Of a DNA stretch of 64,000 nt, positions 1 through 6,681 are shown piece by piece. The translations under genes were made by a program, and so were the position numbers. The number at the start of each line of letters is the position of its first letter. Position 1 is the stretch's first letter. The DNA comes from Gammaproteobacteria bacterium (GTDB taxonomy: Bacteria; Pseudomonadota; Gammaproteobacteria; Competibacterales; Competibacteraceae): contig JACKNF010000015.1 of the NCBI GenBank assembly GCA_024234995.1, forward strand, positions 1 to 64,000. Direction: 5' to 3'. The notes beneath the pieces are model-generated. The model did not search any database. It was given only the letters and a program-made list of their open reading frames with translations, and was not told the origin of the DNA.

Positions 1-41
1 GCCCCTTCAACGCCCCCGTCTAATAAGCCAACTCCTGCTAG

Positions 42-128
42 TTACTTGGCAGGAACGACAACAGGAGTTCCCAGTCTTCGTTCAATGGTAGCTAACCCCT
101 TATAATCCGTATCGCAGGTACCCACCAT
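42..128 (-). CDS. Possible 28-residue small protein in the element
   Basis: A short frame opens at an ATG at 128 and stops at 42, downstream of the SSB gene on the same strand. The peptide (MVGTCDTDYKGL...VVVPAK) has balanced composition and could also start at an in-frame GTG slightly upstream. An inverted repeat (AACTCCTG at 30-37, CAGGAGTT at 62-69) overlaps its 3' end and could act as a terminator. I do not recognise a family. It may be chance; the length gives little statistical support. Confidence 0.25.
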   Translation of the reverse strand: MVGTCDTDYKGLATIERRLGTPVVVPAK

Positions 129-205
129 GATACGCACCCCGAGGCTACAAACAAGTTAGCGCTTATGGGTTGCTATCCCCGCGTCGCCTCCCCAACTCTC
201 TCTGT

Positions 206-556
206 TCAGAACGTCAAATCATCATCAAACCCGGCCTGGGCCGGTTCCGTTCTCGGTTTCGGCCTGGCGCGCAAGGTCACCAGTTCGTCAATCACCACGT
301 CCAGGCCGGCCTGTGGATCGCCTTGCTTATCCAGCCAGGCGGTCAGCTTGGCGCGGCCACTGATCGAAACCGCTTGACCGGCTTTCAGCGCCGCCAGTCG
401 TTCGCCGGTTTCCTGGAATCCAATCAGTGAGACCCACACGATGCCATTCTCCGTGGCGTCGGCCTTCAGCTTGCCGGTGGTGAACGGTTTGCCGTTCTGA
501 CTGGTTCTGGCTTGCGGGTCGTTGTGCAGCGTCCCAGTCACCAGGGCACGGATCAT
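206..556 (-). CDS. ssb: Single-stranded DNA-binding protein (element-encoded)
   Basis: 116 residues. An OB-fold SSB: it starts MIRALVTGTLHNDPQ, followed by the FTTGKLKAD segment and WVSLIGFQETGERLAALKAGQ, typical of the SSB beta-barrel, and ends in an acidic-aromatic tail (FDDDLTF) like the partner-recruiting C-terminus of bacterial SSBs. It is about two-thirds the usual length, as is common for mobile-element SSBs. I chose the internal ATG at 556 because the SSB fold begins there and because it overlaps the stop of the upstream chimeric gene by 4 nt, implying translational coupling. Its first ~35 codons are nearly repeated at the 5' end of that upstream gene. Likely role: coating ssDNA during element replication with the neighbouring primase-helicase. 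Confidence 0.82.
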   Translation of the reverse strand: MIRALVTGTLHNDPQARTSQNGKPFTTGKLKADATENGIVWVSLIGFQETGERLAALKAGQAVSISGRAKLTAWLDKQGDPQAGLDVVIDELVTLRARPKPRTEPAQAGFDDDLTF

Positions 557-1260
557 GGCGCTTCTCCTGTGGCATACCAAAATCCGGCTTTTGCTTCGAT
601 CAGTCCTTGCAGCATCGCCGCGTCTTTCACCTCTTCCCAGCGGGCTTTATCCCAGCCAAACGCTTCCATCAGCGCCGCCCGGTCACGGCCTCGATAACCG
701 TTCTTCAAGCCATGAACTAGCGCTTCAATGTCGTTTTTCGACGCTGCGAAATTTTCGGACCTTGGAGGGACAGACTCCCCTGACTCCCCCGACTCCCCTG
801 CGAAATTTTCGGAGCTTGGGGGGACAGACTGCAAAGACTGAACAGACTGCAAAAAGCCAGTTTGTTTTGAATTTGCAGTCTGAGCAGTCTTTGCAGTCTC
901 AACACCCTGACCTGTAAATTTTCGCAAGCGGTTTTGATCGACAATGACCACATGCCATAAAGTTCTAGTGCCGTATTCTTTTCCATCAAACCGTGCTCCA
1001 ATCTCCACGCGGCGACTGAATTTCTTGAGAAATCCACCAATAAGCTGCGGCTTGATGTTCCCGCTACGGTCCTGGAAATGATCATTCAGCACTTCCCACA
1101 GATCGGGATAGCAGCGCTCTTCATCCCCTTGGTCATCGATGCGCGTCTCGTTCGCCTTGGCGTCGGCCTTCAGCTTGCCGGTGGTGAAAGACTTTCCGCT
1201 CTGGCTGATGCGGGCCTGCGGGGCGCTGTGCAGCGTCCCAGTCACCAGGGCGCGGATCAT
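553..1260 (-). CDS. Chimera: SSB N-terminus fused to primase C-terminal domain
   Basis: 235 residues. Residues 1-34 (MIRALVTGTLHSAPQ...KLKADA) copy the start of the neighbouring SSB. From about residue 35 (ANETRIDDQGDEERC...) it copies the C-terminal ~190 residues of the upstream primase-helicase, including the DLWEVLNDHFQDRSG and GFWYA signatures. The 4-nt overlaps on both sides show it sits in the operon as a translated unit. The SSB OB-fold is incomplete, so the conserved part is the primase-type tail, which looks like two small DNA-binding-like domains joined by a repeat-rich linker (roughly residues 120-165: LQSVQSLQSV, GESGESGES). Inference: it arose by tandem duplication with a breakpoint in short homology. 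Function is unknown; it might supply the tail domain in trans. Confidence 0.75.
   Translation of the reverse strand: MIRALVTGTLHSAPQARISQSGKSFTTGKLKADAKANETRIDDQGDEERCYPDLWEVLNDHFQDRSGNIKPQLIGGFLKKFSRRVEIGARFDGKEYGTRTLWHVVIVDQNRLRKFTGQGVETAKTAQTANSKQTGFLQSVQSLQSVPPSSENFAGESGESGESVPPRSENFAASKNDIEALVHGLKNGYRGRDRAALMEAFGWDKARWEEVKDAAMLQGLIEAKAGFWYATGEAP
774..800. repeat. Unpaired 3x9-nt tandem array (GESGESGES)
   Basis: Three tandem units GACTCCCCT / GACTCCCCC / GACTCCCCT encode the GESGESGES peptide. It is flanked on both sides by near-identical copies of a segment containing GCGAAATTTTCGGA and GGGACAGACT (about 748-782 and 799-830). I see no inverted partner array nearby, unlike the two hairpin arrays in this region. 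Confidence 0.85.
826..899. repeat. Inverted arrays of 9-nt repeats in the chimeric gene linker
   Basis: Left arm 826-853 and right arm 872-899 are reverse complements at 26 of 28 positions, around an 18-nt loop. Each arm consists of three tandem 9-nt units of the type GACTGCAAA. The arms lie in the linker of the chimeric protein and encode TAKTAQTA-like and LQSVQSLQSV-like peptides. The mRNA could form a very stable hairpin here. Confidence 0.9.
1060..1162. repeat. Direct repeat copy 1 (partner at 1731-1833)
   Basis: 103 nt matching 1731-1833 at a constant offset of 671 nt with only two mismatches that I can find. It encodes the shared ANETRI/DLWEVLNDHFQDRSG segment in the chimeric gene. Sequence on both sides is much more diverged, so this stretch marks the duplication breakpoint or a later gene-conversion tract. 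Confidence 0.85.
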
Positions 1261-3992
1261 GGCGCTTTCTCCTCGGCATACCAGAATCCCGCCTTGACGT
1301 AGATCAGTCCTTGGCCAACTGCAGCGTCCTTCGCAGCTATCCAGCGGGTTTCATCCCAACCCAATGCTGCCTTGAGCGCGTCTCTATCCTGGCCTTTGTA
1401 GCCGTTTTTCAGGCCGTGAACCAGGGCGGCCACGTCGTTTTTCGACGCTGCGAAATTTTCGGACCTTGGGGTGACATCCCTACTATCCCTACCATCCCTA
1501 CCTTGATGGCGGTCGTAGATCGGTAGAGATGGTAGAGATGGTAGGGATGTTTCAGGTAGGCTGTAATTTTTCGCATCGTCAAAAAACGGTACAAACCGCC
1601 TCTGGTCAACAATCGCTACACGCCACAAATTCCCCTTTGTGTTGCCTCCGGCGATTTCAAACCGTGCGCCTATTTCCACACGCCTTTGATTTTTTCGCAA
1701 AAAATAGCCGATGGCGTTTCCATTCACTTTCCCGCTACGATCCTGGAAATGATCATTCAGCACTTCCCACAGATCGGGATAGCAGCGCTCTTCATCCCCT
1801 TGGTCATTGATGCGCGTCTCGTTCGCCTTGGCGACGGCCTCTTTACTGGTGGCTCCCGCACTCTTGAACGTCGCATACCACGCGGTCATCAGCGCGCGCA
1901 GTTGCAACCGATCGGGGTCGGCTTCCTCAAATTCCGCGCGTCCGACATTGGGGTCGGCTTCGCCCAGCCAGATCAGCGCGGCGCGCACGGTGTTGGACCA
2001 GTCCTCGAAACCACCCAGAGCTTTCATGGGTTGCTTGGGTTTGCCAGCAGCCAGGTAGGCGCGCAGGACCGTCAAACCGGCTGCCACCAGCTCCGGGCGA
2101 TGCTCAGGAATCCAGTCGTACAGATCACGCTTGAATTCCCGTTCTTCGGGGTGTTCGCACTGGGCATCTAACCGGCAGGGGATACAGCGCCGGGTGATGT
2201 CACCGATCACTTGCAGGTTATTGCCCGTGGCCAGCCAGGTGCAGCAGGTCGATACGCTGATCGTCCGGCTGTACTGTAACAAGCGGTCACTGTACGAGGT
2301 TTGCGAGAGTGCGCTGCACAGCGCCGCCCCTTGCAACGGCTCCTCCAGGTTGTCGAGATTGATCACAGCGGCACCTTGCAGCAACACGGACAAGATGCGC
2401 TTACGCATCTCTTCCGGGTCACGGGTGAAGCTCATGACCTTGGCGGTGTTACCGGTCGCCACCAGCGCGACCACATCGGCCAGTAAACTCTTACCGCTGC
2501 CAGGGTGCGGGGCATCGAAGGTATGCATCGGGGCAGTGCGCAACGCGGGCCGAATCAAGGCCGTCAGCAGGGCGGATAACGCAGCGGCGCGGTCACTGGG
2601 TTCTGCAAAGGGGAAGCCAGCGAGTAGCTCCTGCTTGATGAAGGTCAGCGCCGCCTCGGCTTGGGCACGGGCCGGACGTTCGGGAATCGGTGGAAAGACC
2701 ACGCCCTGAGATTCAAACAGCAATCCGGTGGCTGGGTCGTAGCCGGGTTGATCCAGCAGTGAACCATCGGGCCGCAAGGTGGGCGCGTTGACCACGCCAC
2801 TGAGCGCCGGAAATTGCCATTCACCTACACGCGCCAGGAGAGCGGTAGCGGCGGCGCGCGGCGCATGGCACCGGGCATAGTCGTTTTTGCGATCCGACCA
2901 ACGTTCAAAGTGAATCAGCCGGTTGATTCGATCCAATAGATGTTCGGCATCGAGGAGCAGGATACTGGTCACCTGTTGGGGGCGCTCCTTGCCGCCACGA
3001 ACAACGCAATCAGGAACGCACACCACGCGGCAAAGCGCATCGCCACGCTGATAGATCGGGGCGCTATGCGTCATCAGTGCCGCCTCAACCGCGTCGACGG
3101 CTTCCGGCAACTCACCGGCGTTGACCCGAATCTTGGCAGAGCGCGGCGCGGGAATCGGCGGTTGCTCCTCGATGACTTCTTGTAGCGTGGCTTCTTGGCG
3201 AGGAGCGGGGGCTTGCTCCACCAGGGCAAGCAATTCTTCTTGCGTATGCCCTCCTTGGTCAAGCCAGTCTGATAGGTCGCCTTTATCGGGCAGGCCGGGC
3301 AGTTCCAGCCAGCGGATGTCCTCCACCTTGCCACGTAACGCCGTGGCGATAGCTTGCATGTGCGCGCGGCCGGGGGCGTCGTTGTCTGGAATCAACACCA
3401 CGCGGCCAGCGCCGGTGATCTGGGCGGTGTACTCCTTTCGCCACTTGGCTTTCTTGCCGGGTTCGGATGCGCCTTCAATGTTCGTGGTGGCGGTCCATTC
3501 GAGCGCCGCCAGGCGGTCAACGTCCTTTTCGCCTTCCACAATCAAAATGGTTTGCCCTTCGGCGATGCCTTTTAAGAGTTCCGGCAGACGGTAAAGCGCG
3601 ATGGCGCCGGAACCGGCTTTGTAAACCCATTGTCCAGCCGCGTCCTGATGGCGGATGGCAAAGCCTTTGGGTTCATAGCGGACCTTTTGCCGTACCTCCT
3701 GGCCTGCTGCGTCCTGGTAGCTGTAGGTCGCCACGATATGCCGGTTCCGCTTCTGGGGTTTGCTGTCCATCCCCAGCTTCATCACGATATCGCCGTAGTC
3801 GCAGCCCGCATGGCAATTCATCAGGATTTCCTGCTGGTCGCCTTGGCGAACCGACAGGCTCGGGGTGTGAGTCCGTCCATCGGCTTCATGTACCGGGCAA
3901 CAGGCGCGGTATTCATCGCCGGATCGCTGCGGGGCGTAGCCGGTGACCTGGGTCAGCCGGTTCAAAACCGTATCAAGATGTGCGTTGGTCAT
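1257..3992 (-). CDS. Primase-helicase with CHC2 zinc finger, Toprim and ATPase domains
   Basis: 911 residues. A CHC2-type zinc finger lies near residues 30-65 (CCPVH...NCHAGC). A Toprim domain follows (ILIVEGEKDVDRL near 160, acidic VVLIPDND near 210). After a proline-rich linker comes an ATPase/helicase domain with Walker A PHPGSGKS and Walker B-like VINLDNLEE. The last ~190 residues form a tail domain with a repeat-rich linker (SLPSLPSLP ... GRDGRDSRD). ATG 3992 is chosen because GGAGGT lies just upstream and it overlaps the stop of the preceding gene. Family knowledge: such fusions prime and unwind DNA for satellite or plasmid replication. The tail is duplicated in the next gene. No separate replication origin was identified. 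Confidence 0.85.
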   Translation of the reverse strand: MTNAHLDTVLNRLTQVTGYAPQRSGDEYRACCPVHEADGRTHTPSLSVRQGDQQEILMNCHAGCDYGDIVMKLGMDSKPQKRNRHIVATYSYQDAAGQEVRQKVRYEPKGFAIRHQDAAGQWVYKAGSGAIALYRLPELLKGIAEGQTILIVEGEKDVDRLAALEWTATTNIEGASEPGKKAKWRKEYTAQITGAGRVVLIPDNDAPGRAHMQAIATALRGKVEDIRWLELPGLPDKGDLSDWLDQGGHTQEELLALVEQAPAPRQEATLQEVIEEQPPIPAPRSAKIRVNAGELPEAVDAVEAALMTHSAPIYQRGDALCRVVCVPDCVVRGGKERPQQVTSILLLDAEHLLDRINRLIHFERWSDRKNDYARCHAPRAAATALLARVGEWQFPALSGVVNAPTLRPDGSLLDQPGYDPATGLLFESQGVVFPPIPERPARAQAEAALTFIKQELLAGFPFAEPSDRAAALSALLTALIRPALRTAPMHTFDAPHPGSGKSLLADVVALVATGNTAKVMSFTRDPEEMRKRILSVLLQGAAVINLDNLEEPLQGAALCSALSQTSYSDRLLQYSRTISVSTCCTWLATGNNLQVIGDITRRCIPCRLDAQCEHPEEREFKRDLYDWIPEHRPELVAAGLTVLRAYLAAGKPKQPMKALGGFEDWSNTVRAALIWLGEADPNVGRAEFEEADPDRLQLRALMTAWYATFKSAGATSKEAVAKANETRINDQGDEERCYPDLWEVLNDHFQDRSGKVNGNAIGYFLRKNQRRVEIGARFEIAGGNTKGNLWRVAIVDQRRFVPFFDDAKNYSLPETSLPSLPSLPIYDRHQGRDGRDSRDVTPRSENFAASKNDVAALVHGLKNGYKGQDRDALKAALGWDETRWIAAKDAAVGQGLIYVKAGFWYAEEKAP
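1474..1550. repeat. Inverted arrays of 9-nt repeats in the primase-helicase linker
   Basis: Left arm 1474-1502 and right arm 1522-1550 are reverse complements at 26 of 29 positions around a 19-nt loop; two of the three mismatches become G-U pairs in the minus-strand mRNA. Each arm is three 9-nt units of the CCCTACCAT type. They encode SLPSLPSLP and GRDGRDSRD. The position in the protein equals that of the 826-899 arrays, but the sequence is unrelated. Confidence 0.9.
1731..1833. repeat. Direct repeat copy 2 (partner at 1060-1162)
   Basis: The copy inside the primase-helicase gene. Just past 1833 the two copies part: this one continues as primase (ACGGCCTC...) while the other continues as SSB (TCGGCCTT...), with short shared letters TGGCG-CGGCCT at the crossover. 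That fits recombination at microhomology. Confidence 0.85.
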
Positions 3993-4309
3993 GATTGCAC
4001 CTCCCCACGCAAGTCGGCATTCAGCGCACACTGCAATTTTTCATGCAGGATGCTGATGGTAGAAAGCTCGTTGCCGAGTAATCGTGCCAGGCCGTGAAGT
4101 CCTTCTGGGTTTAGCTCGAAGTTATTACAGTCGGCATTTCCGGCCATGTCGGCCAGCAGGCTGACCACGTTGCGCACCCACAGCAACCGGCAATCGAGTT
4201 CTCTTTCGAAATCCAATTGCTCAGGATCAATGGAGGTGCTGTTGAGCAGCGCAGCGTGTTGCAGGGCGACGGCGACGGGATTTTTTGATTGGAGATAGGC
4301 GGCGCTCAT
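3989..4309 (-). CDS. Hypothetical element protein, 106 residues
   Basis: Starts MSAAYLQSKNPVAVAL. Mostly helical-looking with alternating leucines (LLWVRNVVSLLADMAGN, LHGLARLLGNELSTISIL) and no membrane segment. It overlaps both neighbours by 4 nt (stop/start sharing), so it is translated with the primase gene downstream. Its pattern of short helices resembles the smaller protein upstream, so the two may be distant relatives or partners. I do not recognise a characterised family. Likely an accessory protein of the element's replication or regulation, by position only. Confidence 0.65.
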   Translation of the reverse strand: MSAAYLQSKNPVAVALQHAALLNSTSIDPEQLDFERELDCRLLWVRNVVSLLADMAGNADCNNFELNPEGLHGLARLLGNELSTISILHEKLQCALNADLRGEVQS

Positions 4310-4539
4310 GATTGCGCCTCCTGTTCCAACAGGCGCTCAACATGCTGCAGCGTATCCTTGACCATGAGTAACAGGTAAAAATGCCCGGTTTGCGCGCCAT
4401 CGGGCACGGCGTCATCTTCGAGATTGATCATGCTCAGCAGCGCCAAAATGCCTTGGACGTTGCGGATGCAATCAAGGGGGTTGTCGTCGACCATCCGATT
4501 CAGCGGCAGGGAGAGAGGGCGGGAGATTTCAGACTTCAT
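4306..4539 (-). CDS. Hypothetical element protein, 77 residues
   Basis: Starts MKSEISRPLSLPL at ATG 4539, chosen because an AGGAG ribosome-binding site lies about 8 nt upstream; a longer open frame reaching 4851 runs through a structured leader and is not convincing as protein. The product is acidic and helical (LDCIRNVQGILALLSMINLED, LLLMVKDTLQHVERLLEQEA). It is the first gene after the C4-like leader RNA, the position occupied by the RNA-regulated gene in C4 systems. It overlaps the next gene by 4 nt. No family recognised. Confidence 0.65.
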   Translation of the reverse strand: MKSEISRPLSLPLNRMVDDNPLDCIRNVQGILALLSMINLEDDAVPDGAQTGHFYLLLMVKDTLQHVERLLEQEAQS

Positions 4540-4595
4540 AAGACGAACTCCTGTGTTGAAGAGGGAGCCGTCGCTGCCCGTTTCCACGCGGGCGA

Positions 4596-4708
4596 GGGCG
4601 GCGGATTGTGCAGGGGTGGAAAACCGGACACAGGGAACCGGCCAGCCGCAAGGGCTGCCCCACACAACCCGCCATTGCAGAGAATGCGGGCGCAAAAAAA
4701 GCGCCGGT
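4596..4708 (-). ncRNA. C4 antisense RNA-like leader
   Basis: Read on the minus strand, this stretch holds a GGCGC-T7-GCGCC hairpin (4689-4705), then GGCGGGTTGTGTGGGGCAGCC, a GCTGGCCGGTT segment, CCGGTTTTCCACCCC and TGCACA. I recognise this order and wording from C4 antisense RNA leaders of P1/P7/P4-type phages, satellites and prophages. There it is transcribed ahead of, and pairs with, the following gene. The position fits: a TATACT -10 element upstream, a small gene with a strong ribosome-binding site downstream, and an integrase-primase element. The sequence match is from memory, not from a covariance search. Confidence 0.6.
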
Positions 4709-4785
4709 TTCGCAGCAAGTGGCGCTGTGCGCCTGTGATTCTTCCGGTTTCCACGCCGGGCCGCTGATTTTGCAGCGACAGGAAA

Positions 4786-4791
4786 AGTATA
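4786..4791 (-). promoter_or_regulatory. Candidate -10 element for the minus-strand replication operon
   Basis: TATACT on the minus strand, upstream of the C4-like RNA and pointing into it. The -35 is poor (a T-rich stretch about 17 nt upstream). Two direct repeats at 4816-4828 and 4853-4865 lie just upstream, suggesting regulator sites. Confidence 0.35.
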
Positions 4792-4815
4792 GCACGGCTC
4801 CATCGTTAAAAGAGG

Positions 4816-4865
4816 ATTTACACGCGGTTGACAGCCGCAATACAGGGACATTATTTACACGCGGT
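4816..4865. repeat. Two 13-bp direct repeats (ATTTACACGCGGT), candidate operator
   Basis: Exact copies at 4816-4828 and 4853-4865, 37 nt apart start to start. They sit upstream of the candidate TATACT promoter and next to the truncated methyltransferase. They may bind an element regulator or be iterons; nothing in the sequence decides. Confidence 0.6.
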
Positions 4866-5154
4866 GGAGTAGTGTGCAAGACCTTGTTTTATGGACACAT
4901 AGATTGATAATCATTCTATGTGTCCCGTTCTTGCGTAACGTCAACAAACTCAATGGATGAAGCGTATCCGGTGATAGGATCATGAACGCGGCTAGCCTGT
5001 GGATAAGTTTCCAGCCGCGTCTGGGCCTGGGCAAGGGCCGGTCCCAATGCAGCTTGGTTCTGCCGTAGGGGGGATCGAGTATCACGCTGTCCACCGACCC
5101 GGACGGCAGGGTTTTGAGGATCGGGAGGCAATCGCCCAGGTGGAGTTGGATCAT
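4855..5154 (-). pseudogene. Truncated DNA methyltransferase remnant
   Basis: The first ~35 residues (MIQLHLGDCLPILKTL...ILDPPYG) match the start of N6-adenine/N4-cytosine DNA methyltransferases: the LHLGDC opening and catalytic motif IV DPPY. After DPPYGRT the sequence loses family character and the frame ends about 60 residues later, where it runs into the 13-bp repeat; complete enzymes are 230-400 residues. Inference: a 5' fragment left by deletion, fused to unrelated sequence. Solitary methyltransferases are common in phages and satellites, which fits the context. It is unlikely to be active, because the rest of the catalytic domain is absent. Confidence 0.6.
4893..4925. promoter_or_regulatory. 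Perfect 11-bp inverted repeat, operator-like
   Basis: GGACACATAGA (4893-4903) and its exact reverse complement (4915-4925) flank an 11-nt AT-rich spacer. There is no T-tract on either strand, so a repressor operator is likelier than an intrinsic terminator. Confidence 0.5.
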
Positions 5155-5236
5155 GATCATGCTCTGCCGGATAGCAGCAGGAAAAACCCGGCAAACGCTC
5201 TCAACCCAGCCTGCCGGAAACCTCCCTACCGTGAAC

Positions 5237-5944
5237 CTAGAACGGCAACCCGGCTTCTCTAAACTCGGCCATCAGCGCTTGATGGGTTTTCTCCACCAGG
5301 GCGCGCACGTTGGGATGACTGAACAGCCAGGTGGGGTCGCTGGGGCTGTAGGCCACCGGGTCGGGAATGGGCATATTCCGGGGTCGCTGGATCAAGCCCA
5401 GTTCTTCATGAAAGGGCGGCGGACCTTCCCGATGCAGCGCCGGGCTATGCCGGGCCGCGATGGCTTGCAGTGCCTGGATTTTGGCGTAGGCGCGCACCAG
5501 GTCATCCCCCGCCGCGACATACGCGCGCCCAGCGGCGTCTTGTTCGCTGATGACGAACGCCTTGAGGGCGGCGGGTATGGTGTCTTCAGCCCATTGCTGC
5601 GCCAGCGCGTCCCGGCGGCGTTCCAGACCGGCCAGAGTCTGCTGGGCCAGGTCGCTCTGGACGGTTGCGGCGGTCTGGGCTTTCGCGAAATCGGCCTGCG
5701 CCTTGCGGAGTTGGCTGGCCAGGGTTTCCGGCTCTTGGTCGGGCGTTTCACCGGCGGCAGCCTGGGCCAGCGCGTCCTCTAACTGGCTCTGCATCCGCTC
5801 TACCGTGGAACGATCCACAACGGCGTCGGCGATGATTTTCTGCTGGGCGGCCATCGCGGCGTCCAGCTTTGCCAGCGCTTGGCCATGTTCCTGTTGACGG
5901 TTCAGCACGTCCAAAACGGCGGTTAGGGCAGCGTTCGTTTTCAT
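5237..5944 (-). CDS. Coiled-coil element protein, 235 residues
   Basis: Residues ~10-125 are rich in Ala, Gln, Leu, Glu and Lys with heptad-like spacing (LDVLNRQQEHGQALAKLDAA..., LASQLRKAQADFAKAQ), predicting a long coiled coil. The C-terminal half is proline-rich, then helical (NVRALVEKTHQALMAEF). It follows the Mu-like protease gene by about 35 nt on the same strand. In Mu-like phages the neighbouring genes encode scaffold and capsid; this protein could be scaffold-like, but I recognise no specific family. Confidence 0.6.
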   Translation of the reverse strand: MKTNAALTAVLDVLNRQQEHGQALAKLDAAMAAQQKIIADAVVDRSTVERMQSQLEDALAQAAAGETPDQEPETLASQLRKAQADFAKAQTAATVQSDLAQQTLAGLERRRDALAQQWAEDTIPAALKAFVISEQDAAGRAYVAAGDDLVRAYAKIQALQAIAARHSPALHREGPPPFHEELGLIQRPRNMPIPDPVAYSPSDPTWLFSHPNVRALVEKTHQALMAEFREAGLPF

Positions 5945-5979
5945 GTCTGAAATCTCTTCGTTGGGGGGCGGGGGAAGGG

Positions 5980-6681
5980 TTAGCGGGCGGCATAGAACGC
6001 GTCGGTTTCTAACTGTTGCCAGGCTTGTCCATAGCTCAGGCCCTTTTCCCGAGAGAGGGCGAAGGCGCTTTGGGCGCGCTGGGCGGCCTGAAACCGTTCT
6101 ATCGCCTCACTGGTGGTCAGGCGGTGGTTATCGGCCTTGAGGCGTTCAATCTGGGCGCGATGCACTGGGGCAAAACGGGCGAGCGGGTCGGCGCTGGCGC
6201 GGTTGGTGGTTGACAGCATGGCAGGGGTTTCTTTTCGGTTGAGGGCGGTAAGGGTCAAGTTGGGTTGATTGGTCAAGCCCGCCGATTTCAGAGCGACAAT
6301 GCGACGGCTAGCTTTTTCGTAGGTGAATACCGGGCTGAGATAGCGGTATTCGCGGGCCTGAATCTGTTGGTCGGCTTTGGGCGTCCATTCGACGTGACCC
6401 CAGACAGCGGAACCATCTCGCACCTCCAAGCGAGTAACCCAGCCAGCGGCAGGCGCATCCAATCCCTGGGGGGCGCGGTGTTCGCTGGCGTGTTCGTAAT
6501 CAATCACCAGCGGAGTTCTGGAGCTGGCGGCCACCGAGTGGGGTAAATCAAGCGTCCAGGTTCGGCCATCGGCACCGATAATTTCAGGTCCAGCGGGTAA
6601 AAGTTCAATCCAGTCCGGGGCGGCGCTGGCCGTCGCGGGCAGAGCAACATTTAATGCATTGGTTAGCATGTGGGTTTCCAT
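5980..6681 (-). CDS. Mu-like phage protease/scaffold (I protein family)
   Basis: About 230 residues. The N-terminal half carries the Mu-I protease family pattern: DWIELLPAGPEI, GRTWTLDLP, the VIDYEHASEH segment, APAAGWVTRLEVRDG, WGHVEWTPKA and EYRYLSPVF, ending with LTNQPNLTLTALN. In Mu this protein matures the prohead, and an internal start gives the scaffold. The last ~80 residues (AQIERLKADNHRL...) are helical and may be the scaffold part. Start is ATG 6681 or ATG 6669; both overlap the upstream gene slightly. No capsid gene is visible nearby, which is odd for a phage but possible for a satellite or a decayed prophage. Confidence 0.8.
   Translation of the reverse strand: METHMLTNALNVALPATASAAPDWIELLPAGPEIIGADGRTWTLDLPHSVAASSRTPLVIDYEHASEHRAPQGLDAPAAGWVTRLEVRDGSAVWGHVEWTPKADQQIQAREYRYLSPVFTYEKASRRIVALKSAGLTNQPNLTLTALNRKETPAMLSTTNRASADPLARFAPVHRAQIERLKADNHRLTTSEAIERFQAAQRAQSAFALSREKGLSYGQAWQQLETDAFYAAR

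Noticed and set aside
774..1550. CRISPR array, because of regular short repeats
   Set aside because: Units are 9 nt, tandem without spacers, inside reading frames and arranged as inverted arms; no cas genes are present.
4539..4851. A longer reading frame upstream of the 77-residue gene, giving a 181-residue protein
   Set aside because: The extra part is Arg/Pro/Cys-rich translation of the C4-like structured leader, and a proper ribosome-binding site stands before ATG 4539.
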